A DNA stretch of 64,000 bases. It comes from Desmodus rotundus. Its lineage: Eukaryota; Chordata; Mammalia; Chiroptera; Phyllostomidae. Under the pieces are notes generated by a model. That model ran no database searches. It worked only from the letters and a program-made list of their open reading frames with translations, and was not told where the DNA came from. Each line of letters opens with the position of its first letter. The first letter of the stretch is position 1. The position numbers and the translations under genes were made by a program. Shown piece by piece: positions 21,689 to 33,889 of the stretch. Where the stretch lies: contig NW_026527467.1 of NCBI RefSeq assembly GCF_022682495.2, positions 455,673 through 519,672 on the forward strand, given 5' to 3'.

Positions 21689-23300
21689 GAGGTCACAGCA
21701 GTTTTACAGGGTCCCTGCGCACCTGTTCGGGGAAACAGAAGCCCTCCCTGCCACTCAGAGGACCCCACGATTTCCCACAGGCCACACTGCCTAGCAGCAC
21801 CTTCAGGCCCGCACAGACCGTGTGCTAAGGACAGACTTGGGTACCGGGGGCATGGGCGGGGGATTTCCCATGGAACTCTCTAAGGGCCCGGCGCCCTGTG
21901 TGGCCGGGGGAGTGCCCATGCCGTTCCTTGACCCCGCAGGCAACTTGCATCCAGCAATAAGCAGCCCTCTGCCTCCACCGGGCTCAAACACCTGGGCCCG
22001 GTGTGCGGGCACCTGGCGTACGTGGAGGCAAACCCGCCGACCCCTCTGGCCCGAACCCACCACTGCGAAGATCCCCCTTTTCTTCCATCCGTAAAGGGGT
22101 CACGCTTGAGGAGTGGAAGAACATGGGGAGGCCCCCAGGAGATGGCTTTTCTCCGAGCCGCGGCTGGCTCGTTTCGGGCCTATATGTGGGCCGCGCATAC
22201 GCACTCAGGCTCCCAAGCACACACCTCCCTCGGCTCACCTGACCCACCCTTTAGAGGTCACAGCAGTTCCACAGGGTCCCTGGGCACCTGTCCGTGGACA
22301 CAGGAGCCCTCCCTGCCACCTAGAGGACCACGCGATTTCCGCTGGGGAACACTGCCCAGAAGCACTCCCAGCCTCGCAAAGACACTGTGCGCAGGATAGA
22401 CTTGTGGACCAGGGGCCTGGGCGGGGAATTTTCCAGGGAACTCTCTAAAGGCCAGGTGCCCTCTGTCGCCCTGGGAGTGCCCACGCCCTCCCTTAACCCT
22501 GCAGGACACTATCATCCAGCAATAAGGAGCCCTCTGCCTCCACGGGGCTCAAACACCTGGGCCGGTTGTGCGAGCACCTGGCGTACGTGCAGGCAAACCC
22601 GCAGACCCCTCTGGCCCGAACCCACCACTGCGAAGATCCCCCTTTTCTTCCATCCGTAAAGGGGTCCTCCTTGAGGAGTGGAGGGACATGGGGAGGCCCC
22701 CAGGAGATGGCTTTTCTCCAAGCCGCGGCTGGCTGGTTTCGGGCCTATACGTGAGCCGCGAGTGCGCACTCAGGATCCCCACCACAAGCCTCCCTCGGGT
22801 CACGGGACTCACCCATGAGGGGTCTGGTTACCCACCCCTGAAGGGTCACTTCACCTACCCCTGAGGGGTCACGTGACCCACCCCTGAGGGGTCACGTGAC
22901 CCAACCCTGAGGGGTCACTTGACCCACCCCTGTGGGGTCACGTGACGCACCCCTGAGGGGTCACATGACCAACCCCTGTGGGGTCACGTGACCCAACACT
23001 GAGTGGTCACGTGACCCACTCCTGAGGGGTCTCGTGACCCACCCCTGAGGGGTCACGTGACCCACCCCTGAGGGGTCACATGACCCGCCCCTGAGGGGTC
23101 ACGTGACCCACCCTTGAGGAGTCTCGTGACCCACACTTTTGGGGTCACGTGACCCGCCCTTGAGGGGTCTCGTGACCCACCCTTTTGGGGTCACGTGACC
23201 CGACCTTGAGGGGTCTCGTGACCCACCTTTGCGGGGTCCCGTGACCCACCTTTGGGAGGTCACCTGCCCCACCCTTCAGGGGTCACATGACCCACCTTGA
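21689..23300 (+). repeat. BA unit 16, with a b-type tail
   Basis: B1 at 21689-22253 (private CTTCAGGCCCGC, GCAGGCAACTTGC, CCTCCACCGGGC), A at 22254-22812 (private CTCCAAGCCGCGG and CAGGATCCCC), tract at 22813-23300 (488 bp). The tract begins with the CATGAGGGGTCTGGTTACC head otherwise seen behind the b core at 5520, so the unit is a visible recombinant. It is the extra BA in the second copy of the 7-kb block. Confidence 0.9.
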
Positions 23301-24820
23301 GAGGTCACAGCAGTTTTACAGGGTCCCTGCGCACCTGTTCGGGGAAACAGAAGCCCTCCCTGCCACTCAGAGGACTGCACGATTTCCCACAGGCCACACT
23401 GCCTAGCAGCACCTTCAGCCCCGCACAGACCGTGTGCTAAGGACAGACTTGGGTACCGGGGGCATGGGCGGGGGATTTCCCATGGAACTCTCTAAGGGCC
23501 CGGCGCCCTGTGTGGCCGGGGGAGTGCCCAGGCGGTTCCTTGACCCCGCAGGACACTTGCATCCAGCAATAAGCAGCCCTCTGCCTCCACGGGGCTCAAA
23601 CACCTGGGCCCGGTGTGCGGGCACCTGGCGTACGTGGAGGCAAACCCGCCGACCCCTCTGGCCCGAACCCACCACTGCGAAGATCCCCCTTTTCTTCCAT
23701 CCGTAAAGGGGTCACGCTTGAGGAGTGGAAGAACATGGGGAGGCCCCCAGGAGATGGCTTTTCTCCGAGCCGCGGCTTGCTGGTTTCGGGCCTATATGTG
23801 GGCCGCGCATACGCACTCAGGCTCCCAAGCACACACCTCCCTCGGCTCACCTGACCCACCCTTTAGAGGTCACAGCAGTTCCACAGGGTCCCTGGGCACC
23901 TGTCCGTGGACACAGGAGCCCTCCCTGCCACCTAGAGGACCACGCGATTTCCGCTGGGGAACACTGCCCAGAAGCACTCCCAGCCTCGCAAAGACACTGT
24001 GCGCAGGATAGACTTGTGGACCAGGGGCCTGGGCGGGGAATTTTCCAGGGAACTCTCTAAAGGCCAGGTGCCCTCTGTCGCCCTGGGAGTGCCCACGCCC
24101 TCCCTTAACCCTGCAGGACACTATCATCCAGCAATAAGGAGCCCTCTGCCTCCACGGGGCTCAAACACCTGGGCCGGTTGTGCGAGCACCTGGCGTACGT
24201 GCAGGCAAACCCGCAGACCCCTCTGGCCCGAACCCACCACTGCGAAGATCCCCCTTTTCTTCCATCCGTAAAGGGGTCCTCCTTGAGGAGTGGAGGGACA
24301 TGGGGAGGCCCCCAGGAGATGGCTTTTCTCCGAGCCGCGGCTGGCTGGTTTCGGGCCTATACGTGAGCCGCGAGTGCGCACTCAGGCTCCCCACCACAAG
24401 CCTCCCTCGGGTCACGGGACTCACCCTTGAGGTGTCTCCTGACTCACCCCTGAGGGGTCACATGACCCACCTCTGAGGGGTCACGTGACCCAACACTGAG
24501 TGGTCACGTGACCCACCCCTGAGGGGTCTCGTGACCCACCCCTGAGGGGTCACATGACCCGCCCCTGAGGGGTCACGTGACCCACCCTTGAGGAGTCTCG
24601 TGACCCACCCTTTTGGGGTCACGTGACCCACCCTTGAGGAGTCTCGTGACCCACCCTTTTTGGGTCACGTGACCCGCCCTTGAGGGGTCTCGTGACCCAC
24701 CCTTTTGGGGTCACGTGACCCGCCCTTGAGGGGTCTCGTGACCCACCTTTGCGGGGTCCCGTGACCCACCTTTGGGAGGTCACCTGCCCCACCCTTCAGG
24801 GGTCACATGACCCACCTTGA
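23301..24820 (+). repeat. BA unit 17
   Basis: B1 at 23301-23865 with GCGGCTTGCTGG, A at 23866-24424, tract at 24425-24820 (396 bp). Same length and alleles as unit 6008, at a shift of 17,293 bp. Confidence 0.93.
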
Positions 24821-25844
24821 GAGGTCACAGCAGTTTTACAGGGTCCCTGCGCACCTGTTCGGGGAAACAGAAGCCCTCCCTGCCACTCAGAGGACCGCAC
24901 GATTTCCCACAGGCCACACTGCCTAGCAGCACCTTCAGCCCCGCACAGACCGTGTGCTAAGGACAGACTTGGGTACCGGGGGCATGGGCGGGGGATTTCC
25001 CATGGAACTCTCTAAGGGCCCGGCGCCCTGTGTGGCCGGGGGAGTGCCCATGCCGTTCCTTGACCCCGCAGGACACTTGCATCCAGCAATAAGCAGCCCT
25101 CTGCCTCCACGGGGCTCAAACACCTGGGCCCGGTGTGCGGGCACCTGGCGTACGTGGAGGCAAACCCGCCGACCCTTCTGGCCCGAACCCACCACTGCAA
25201 AGATCCCCCTTTTCTTCCATCCGTAAAGGGGTCCTCCTTCAGGAGTGGAGGAACATGGGGAGGCCCCCAGGAGATGGCTTTTCTCCGAGCCGCGGCTGGC
25301 TGGTTTCGGGCCTATACGTGGGCCGCGCGTGCGCACTCCGGCTCCCCACCACAAGCCTCCCTCGGGTCACGGGACTCACCCTTGAGGTGTCTCCTGACCC
25401 ACCCTGGAGGGGTCACGACACCCACCCCTGAGGGGTCATGTGACCCACCCCTGAGGGGTCACGTGACCCAACCCTGAGGGGTCATTTGACCCACCCCTGT
25501 GGGGTCACGTGACGCACCCCTGAGGGGTCACATGACCAACCCCTGTGGGGTCACGTGACCCAACACTGAGTGGTCACGTGACCCGCCCCTGAGGGGTCTC
25601 GTGACCCACCCCTGAGGGGTCACATGACCCGCCCCTGAGGGGTCAGGTGACCCACCCTTGAGGAGTCTCGTGACCCACCCTTTTGGGGTCACGTGACCCG
25701 CCCTTGAGGGGTCTCGTGACCCACCCTTTTGGGGTCACGTGACCCGCCCTTGAGGGGTCTCGTGACCCACCTTTGCGGGGTCCCGTGACCCACCTTTGGG
25801 AGGTCACCTGCCCCACCCTTGAGGGGTCACATGACCCACCTTGA
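24821..25844 (+). repeat. b unit 18 (B1/b mosaic)
   Basis: Core at 24821-25379, tract at 25380-25844 (465 bp). The 5' half has the B1-type CATGCCGTTCC; the 3' half has b-type ACCCTTCTGG and CTGCAAAG and an A-type CCCTTGAGGTGTCTCC tract head. The B1-to-b switch lies between about 25057 and 25173. Private CTTCAGGAGTGG at 25239. Confidence 0.9.
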
Positions 25845-27075
25845 GAGGTCACAGCAGTTTTACAGGGTCCCTGCGCACCTGTTCGGGGAAACAGAAGCCC
25901 TCCCTGCCACTCAGAGGACCGCACGATTTCCCACAGGCCACACTGCCTAGCAGCACCTTCAGCCCCGAACAGACCGTGTGCTAAGGACAGACTTGGGTAC
26001 CGGGGGCATGGGCGGGGGATTTCCCATGGAACTCTCTAAGGGCCCGGCGCCCTGTGTGGCCGGGGGAGTGCCCAGGCGGTTCCTTGACCCCGCAGGACAC
26101 TTGCATCCAGCAATAAGCAGCCCTCAGCCTCGATGGGGCTCAAACACCTGGGCCCGGTGTGGGGGCACCTGGCGTACGTGGAGGCAAACCCGCCGACCCT
26201 TCTGGCCCGAACCCACCACTGCAAAGATCCCCCTTTTCTTCCATCCGTAAAGGGGTCCTCCTTGAGGAGTGGAGGAACATGGGGAGGCCCCCAGGAGATG
26301 GCTTTTCTGCGAGCCGCGGCTGGCTGGTTTCGGGCCTATACGTGGGCCGCGCGTGCGCACTCAGGCTCCCCACCACAAGCCTCCCTCGGGTCACGGGACT
26401 CACCCCTGAGGGGTCTGGTTACCCACCCCTGAAGGGTCACTTCACCTACCACTGAGGGGTCACGTGACGCACCCCTGAGGGGTCACATGGCCAACCCCTG
26501 TGGGGTCACGTGACCCAACACTGAGTGGTCACGTGACCCACCCCTGAGGGGTCTCGTGACCCACCCCTGAGGGGTCACGTGACCCACCCCTGAGGGGTCA
26601 CATGACCCGCCCCTGAGGAGTCACGTGACCCACCCTTGAGGAGTCTCGTGACCCACACTTTTGGGGTCACGTGACCCACCCCTGAGGGGTCACGTGACCC
26701 AACCCTGAGGGGTCACTTGACCCACCCCTGTGGGGTCACGTGACGCACCCCTGAGGGGTCACATGACCAACCCCTGTGGGGTCACGTGACCCAACACTGA
26801 GTGGTCACGTGACCCGCCCCTGAGGGGTCTCGTGACCCACCCCTGAGGGGTCACATGACCCGCCCCTGAGGGGTCAGGTGACCCACCCTTGAGGAGTCTC
26901 GTGACCCACACTTTTGGGGTCACGTGACCCGCCCTTGAGGGGTCTCGTGACCCACCCTTTTGGGGTCACGTGACCCGCCCTTGAGGGGTCTCGTGACCCA
27001 CCTTTGCGGGGTCCCGTGACCCACCTTTGGGAGGTCACCTGCCCCACCCTTGAGGGGTCACATGACCCACCTTGA
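25845..27075 (+). repeat. b unit 19 (CGATGGGG lineage)
   Basis: Core at 25845-26403 with CTCAGCCTCGATGGGG, GTGTGGGGGC and TTTCTGCGAGCC; tract at 26404-27075 (672 bp). The tract runs through the variant-monomer series twice: the ACACTGAGTGG marker recurs 276 bp (12 monomers) apart, at 26521 and 26797. The same core lineage is at 46789 and 51152. Confidence 0.93.
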
Positions 27076-28664
27076 GAGGTCACAGCAGTTTTACAGGGTC
27101 CCTGCGCACCTGTTCGGGGAAACAGAAGCCCTCCCTGCCACTCAGAGGACCGCACGATTTCCCACAGGCCACACTGCCTAGCAGCACCTTCAGCCCCGCA
27201 CAGACCGTGTGCTAAGGACAGACTTGGGTACCGGGGGCATGGGCGGGGGATTTCCCATGGAACTCTCTAAGGGCCCGGCGCCCTGTGTGGCCGGGGGAGT
27301 GCCCATGCCGTTCCTTGACCCCGCAGGACACTTGCATCCAGCAATAAGCAGCCCTCTGCCTCCACGGGGCTCAAACACCTGGGCCCGGTGTGCGGGCACC
27401 TGGCGTACGTGGAGGCAAACCCGCCGACCCCTCTGGCCCGAACCCACCACTGCGAAGATCCCCCTTTTCTTCCATCCGTAAAGGGGTCACGCTTGAGGAG
27501 TGGAAGAACATGGGGAGGCCCCCAGGAGATGGCTTTTCTCCGAGCCGCGGCTGGCTCGTTTCGGGCCTATATGTGGGCCGCGCATACGCACTCAGGCTCC
27601 CAAGCACACACCTCCCTCGGCTCACCTGACCCACCCTTTAGAGGTCACAGCAGTTCCACAGGGTCCCTGGGCACCTGTCCGTGGACACAGGAGCCCTCCC
27701 TGCCACCTAGAGGACCACGCGATTTCCGCTGGGGAACACTGCCCAGAAGCACTCCCAGCCTGGCACAGACACTGTGCGCAGGATAGACTTGTGGACCAGG
27801 GGCCTGGGCGGGGAATTTTCCAGGGAACTCTCTAAAGGCCAGGTGCCCTCTGTCGCCCTGGGAGTGCCCACGCCCTCCCTTAACCCTGCAGGACACTATC
27901 ATCCAGCAATAAGGAGCCCTCTGCCTCCACGGGGCTCAAACACCTGGGCCGGTTGTGCGAGCACCTGGCGTACGTGCAGGCAAACCCGCAGACCCCTCTG
28001 GCCCGAACCCACCACTGCGAAGATCCCCCTTTTCTTCCATCCGTAAAGGGGTCCTCCTTGAGGAGTGGAGGGACATGGGGAGGCCCCCAGGAGATGGCTT
28101 TTCTCCGAGCCGCGGCTGGCTGGTTTCGGGCCTATACGTGAGCCGCGCGTGCGCACTCAGGCTCCCCACCACAAGCCTCCCTCGGGTCACGGGACTCACC
28201 CTTGAGGTGTCTCCTGACCCACCCTGGAGGGGTCACGTCACCCACCCCTGAGGGGTCATGTGACCCAACCCTGAGGGGTCACGTGACCCAACCCTGAGGG
28301 GTCATTTGACCCACCCCTGTGGGGTCACGTGACGCACCCCTGAGGGGTCACATGACCAACCCCTGTGGGGTCACGTGACCCAACACTGAGTGGTCACGTG
28401 ACCCGCCCCTGAGGGGTCTCGTGACCCACCCCTGAGGGGTCACATGACCCGCCCCTGAGGGGTCACGTGACCCACCCTTGAGGAGTCTCGTGACCCACCC
28501 TTTTGGGGTCACGTGACCCGCCCTTGAGGGGTCTCGTGACCCACCCTTTTGGGGTCACGTGACCCGACCTTGAGGGGTCTCGTGACCCACCTTTGCGGGG
28601 TCCCGTGACCCACCTTTGGGAGGTCACCTGCCCCACCCTTGAGGGGTCACATGACCCACCTTGA
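27076..28664 (+). repeat. BA unit 20
   Basis: B1 at 27076-27640, A at 27641-28199 with ACGTGAGCCGCGCGTG, tract at 28200-28664 (465 bp). Paralogue of unit 47974 at a shift of 20,898 bp. Confidence 0.93.
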
Positions 28665-30253
28665 GAGGTCACAGCAGTTTTACAGGGTCCCTGCGCACCT
28701 GTTCGGGGAAACAGAAGCCCTCCCTGCCACTCAGAGGACCGCACGATTTCCCACAGGCCACACTGCCTAGCAGCACCTTCAGCCCCGCACAGACCGTGTG
28801 CTAAGGACAGACTTGGGTACCGGGGGCATGGGCGGGGGATTTCCCATGGAACTCTCTAAGGGCCCGGCGCCCTGTGTGGCCGGGGGAGTGCCCAGGCGGT
28901 TCCTTGACCCCGCAGGACACTTGCATCCAGCAATAAGCAGCCCTCTGCCTCCACGGGGCTCAAACACCTGGGCCCGGTGTGCGGGCACCTGGCGTACGTG
29001 GAGGCAAACCCGCCGACCCCTCTGGCCCGAACCCACCACTGCGAAGATCCCCCTTTTCTTCCATCCGTAAAGGGGTCACGCTTGAGGAGTGGAAGAACAT
29101 GGGGAGGCCCCCAGGAGATGGCTTTTCTCCGAGCCGCGGCTGGCTCGTTTCGGGCCTATATGTGGGCCGCGCATACGCACTCAGACTCCCAAGCACACAC
29201 CTCCCTCGGCTCACCTGACCCACCCTTTAGAGGTCACAGCAGTTCCACAGGGTCCCTGGGCACCTGTCCGTGGACACAGGAGCCCTCCCTGCCACCTAGA
29301 GGACCACGCGATTTCCGCTGAGGAACACTGCCCAGAAGCACTCCCAGCCTCGCAAAGACACTGTGCGCAGGATAGACTTGTGGACCAGGGGCCTGGGCGG
29401 GGAATTTTCCAGGGAACTCTCTAAAGGCCAGGTGCCCTCTGTCGCCCTGGGAGTGCCCACGCCCTCCCTTAACCCTGCAGGACACTATCATCCAGCAATA
29501 AGGAGCCCTCTGCCTCCACGGGGCTCAAACACCTGGGCCGGTTGTGCGAGCACCTGGCGTACGTGCAGGCAAACCCGCAGACCCCTCTGGCCCGAACCCA
29601 CCACTGCGAAGATCCCCCTTTTCTTCCATCCGTAAAGGGGTCCTCCTTGAGGAGTGGAGGGACATGGGGAGGCCCCCAGGAGATGGCTTTTCTCCGAGCC
29701 GCGGCTGGCTGGTTTCGGGCCTATACGTGAGCCGCGCGTGCGCACTCAGGCTCCCCACCACAAGCCTCCCTCGGGTCACGGGACTCACCCTTGAGGTGTC
29801 TCCTGACCCACCCTGGAGGGGTCACGTCACCCACCCCTGAGGGGTCATGTGACCCACCCCTGAGGGGTCACGTGACCCAACCCTGAGGGGTCATTTGACC
29901 CACCCCTGTGGGGTCACGTGACGCACCCCTGAGGGGTCACATGACCAACCCCTGTGGGGTCACGTGACCCAACACTGAGTGGTCACGTGACCCGCCCCTG
30001 AGGGGTCTCGTGACCCACCCCTGAGGGGTCACATGACCCGCCCCTGAGGGGTCAGGTGACCCACCCTTGAGGAGTCTCGTGACCCACCCTTTTGGGGTCA
30101 CGTGACCCGCCCTTGAGGGGTCTCGTGACCCACCCTTTTGGGGTCACGTGACCCGCCCTTGAGGGGTCTCGTGACCCACCTTTGCGGGGTCCCGTGACCC
30201 ACCTTTGGGAGGTCACCTGCCCCACCCTTGAGGGGTCACATGACCCACCTTGA
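28665..30253 (+). repeat. BA unit 21
   Basis: B1 at 28665-29229 (private CTCAGACTCCC), A at 29230-29788 with CCGCTGAGGAACAC, tract at 29789-30253 (465 bp). CCGCTGAGGAACAC is shared with its paralogue at 49563 and with units 53903 and 58220. Confidence 0.93.
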
Positions 30254-31254
30254 GAGGTCACAGCAGTTTTACAGGGTCCCTGCGCACCTGTTCGGGGAAA
30301 CAGAAGCCCTCCCTGCCACTCAGAGGACCGCACGATTTCCCACAGGCCACACTGCCTAGCAGCACCTTCAGCCCCGAACAGACCGTGTGCTTAGGACAGA
30401 CTTGGGTACCGGGGGCATGGGCGGGGGATTTCCCATGGAACTCTCTAAGGGCCCGGCGCCCTGTGTGGCCGGGGGAGTGCCCAGGCGGTTCCTTGACCCC
30501 GAAGGACACTTGCATCCAGCAATAAGCAGCCCTCTGCCTCCACGGGGCTCAAACACCTGGGCCGGTTGTGCGAGCACCTGGCGTACGTGCAGGCAAACCC
30601 GCAGACCCCTCTGGCCCGAACCCACCACTGCGAAGATCCCCCTTTTCTTCCATCCGTAAAGGGGTCCTCCTTGAGGAGTGGAGGAACATGGGGAGGCCCC
30701 CAGGAGATGGCTTTTCTCCGAGCCGCGGCTGGCTGGTTTCGGGCCTATACGTGGGCCGCGTGTGCGCACTCAGGCTCCCCACCACAAGCCTCCCTCGGGT
30801 CACGGGACTCACCCTTGAGGTGTCTCCTGACCCACCCATGAGGGGTCACGTCACCCACCCCTGAGGGGTCACGTGACCCACCCCTGAGGGGTCACGTGAC
30901 CCAACCCTGAGGGGTCACTTGGCCCACCCCTGTGGGGTCACGGGACCAACCCCTGAGGGGTCACATGACCCACCCCTGAGGGGTCACGTGACCCAACCCT
31001 GAGTGGTCACGTGACCCACCCCTGAGGGGTCACATGACCCGCCCCTGAGGGGTCACGTGACCCACCCTTGAGGAGTCTCGTGACCCACCCCTTTGGGGTC
31101 ACGTGACCCGCCCTTGAGGGGTCTCCTGACCCACCCTTTTGGGGTCACGTGACCCGACCTTGAGGGGTCTCGTGACCCACCCTTGAGGGGTCCCCTGACC
31201 CACCCTTGGGAGGTCACCTGCCCCACCCTTGAGGGGTCATATGTCCCACCTTGA
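30254..31254 (+). repeat. b unit 22 (b/A mosaic)
   Basis: Core at 30254-30812, tract at 30813-31254 (442 bp). The 5' part is b (CAGGCGGTTCC). An A-type patch (GGCCGGTTGTGCGAGC, GTGCAGGC, CCCGCAGACC) begins near 30560. B-type GGAGGAACATGG returns by 30681, and the tract head is A-type. Private GTGCTTAGG and CCCGAAGGACAC. Confidence 0.9.
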
Positions 31255-32300
31255 GAGGTCACAGCAGTTTTACAGGGTCCCTGCGCACCTGTTCGGGGAA
31301 ACAGAAGCCCTCCCTGCCACTCAGAGGACCGCACGATTTCCCACAGGCCACACTGCCTAGCAGCACCTTCAGCCCCGCACAGACCGTGTGCTAAGGACAG
31401 ACTTGGGTACCGGGGGCATGGGCGGGGGATTTCCCATGGAACTCTCTAAGGGCCCGGCGCCCTGTGTGGCCGGGGGAGTGCCCAGGCGGTTCCTTGACCC
31501 CGCAGGACACTTGCATCCAGCAATAAGCAGCCCTCTGCCTCCACGGGGCTCAAACACCTGGGCCCGGTGTGCGGGCACCTGGCGTACGTGGAGGCAAACC
31601 CGCCGACCCTTCTGGCCCGAACCCACCACTGAAAAGATCCCCCTTTTCTTCCATCCGTAAAGGGGTCCTCCTGGAGGAGTGGAGGAACATGGGGAGGCCC
31701 CCAGGAGATGGCTTTTCTCCGAGCCGCGGCTGGCTGGTTTCGGGCCTATACGTGGGCCGCGCGTGCGCACTCAGGCTCCCCACCACAAGCCTCCCTCGGG
31801 TCACGGGACTCACCCCTGAGGGGTCTGGTTACCCACCCCTGAAGGGTCACTTCACCTACCCCTGAGGGGTCACGTGACCCACCCCTGAGGCGTCACGTGA
31901 CCCAACCCTGAGGGGTCACTTGACCCACCACTGTGGGGTCACGTGACGCACCCCTGTGGGGTCACATGACCAACCCCTGTGGGGTCACGTGACCCAACAC
32001 TGAGTGGTCACGTGACCCACCCCTGAGGGGTCTCGTGACCCACCCCTGAGGGGTCACGTGACCCGCCCCTGAGGGGTCACATGACCCGCCCCTGAGGGGT
32101 CACGTGACCCACCATGAGGAGTCTCGTGACCCACACTTTTGGGGTCACGTGACCCGCCCTTGAGGGGTCTCGTGACCCACCCTTTTGGGGTCACGTGACC
32201 CGCCCTTGAGGGGTCTCGTGACCCACCTTTGCGGGGTCCCGTGACCCACCTTTGGGAGGTCACCTGCCCCACCCTTGAGGGGTCACATGACCCACCTTGA
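31255..32300 (+). repeat. b unit 23
   Basis: Core at 31255-31813 (private CACTGAAAAGATCC and CCTGGAGGAGTGG), tract at 31814-32300 (487 bp). The tract is one base short of 23n+5 because of a CCACCATGAGGAG monomer near 32111. Confidence 0.93.
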
Positions 32301-33889
32301 GAGGTCACAGCAGTTTTACAGGGTCCCTGCGCACCTGTTCGGGGAAACAGAAGCCCTCCCTGCCACTCAGAGGACCGCACGATTTCCCACAGGCCACACT
32401 GCCTAGCAGCACCTTCAGCCCCGCACAGACCGTGTGCTAAGGACAGACTTGGGTACCGGGGGCATGGGCGGGGGATTTCCCATGGAACTCTCTAAGGGCC
32501 TGGCCCCCTGTGTGGCCGGGGGAGTGCCCATGCCGTTCCTTGACCCCGCAGGACACTTGCATCCAGCAATAAGCAGCCCTCTGCCTCCACGGGGCTCAAA
32601 CACCTGGGCCCGGTGTGCGGGCACCTGGCGTACGTGGAGGCAAACCCGCCGACCCCTCTGGCCCGAACCCACCACTGCGAAGATCCCCCTTTTCTTCCAT
32701 CCGTAAAGGGGTCACGCTTGAGGAGTGGAAGAACATGGGGAGGCCCCCAGGAGATGGCTTTTCTCCGAGCCGCGGCTGGCTCGTTTCGGGCCTATATGTG
32801 GGCCGCGCATACGCACTCAGGCTCCCAAGCACACACCTCCCTCGGCTCACCTGACCCACCCTTTAGAGGTCACAGCAGTTCCACAGGGTCCCTGGGCACC
32901 TGTCCGTGGACACAGGAGCCCTCCCTGCCACCTAGAGGACCACGCGATTTCCGCTGGGGAACACTGCCCAGAAGCACTCCCAGCCTGGCACAGACACTGT
33001 GCGCAGGATAGACTTGTGGACCAGGGGCCTGGGCGGGGAATTTTCCAGGGAACTCTCTAAAGGCCAGGTGCCCTCTGTCGCCCTGGGAGTGCCCACGCCC
33101 TCCCTTAACCCTGCAGGACACTATCATCCAGCAATAAGGAGCCCTCTGCCTCCACGGGGCTCAAACACCTGGGCCGGTTGTGCGAGCACCTGGCGTACGT
33201 GCAGGCAAACCCGCAGACCCCTCTGGCCCGAACCCACCACTGCGAAGATCCCCCTTTTCTTCCATCCGTAAAGGGGTCCTCCTTGAGGAGTGGAGGGACA
33301 TGGGGAGGCCCCCAGGAGATGGCTTTTCTCCGAGCCGCGGCTGGCTGGTTTCGGGCCTATACGTGAGCCGCGAGTGCGCACTCAGGCTCCCCACCACAAG
33401 CCTCCCTCGGGTCACGGGACTCACCCTTGAGGTGTCTCCTGACCCACCCTGGAGGGGTCACGTCACCCACCCCTGAGGGGTCACGTGACCCAACCCTGAG
33501 GGGTCACGTGACCCAACCCTGAGGGGTCACTTGACCCACCCCTGTGGGGTCACGTGACCCACCCCTGAGGGGTCACATGACCCACCTCTGAGGGGTCACG
33601 TGACCCAACACTGAGTGGTCACGTGACCCACCCCTGAGGGGTCTCGTGACCCACCCCTGAGGGGTCACGTGACCCGCCCCTGAGGGGTCACGTGACCCGC
33701 CCCTGAGGGGTCACGTGACCCACCCTTTTGGGGTCACGTGACCCGCCCTTGAGGGGTCTCGTGACCCACCCTTTTGGGGTCACGTGACCGGACCTTGAGG
33801 GGTCTCATGACCCACCCTTGAGGGGTCCCCTGACACACCCTTGGGAGGTCACCTGCCCCACCCTTGAGGGGTCATATGACCCACCTTGA
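32301..33889 (+). repeat. BA unit 24
   Basis: B1 at 32301-32865 with GGCCTGGCCCCCTGTG (shared with unit 37501), A at 32866-33424, tract at 33425-33889 (465 bp) ending in the CCTGACACACCC/CATATGACC style. Confidence 0.93.
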
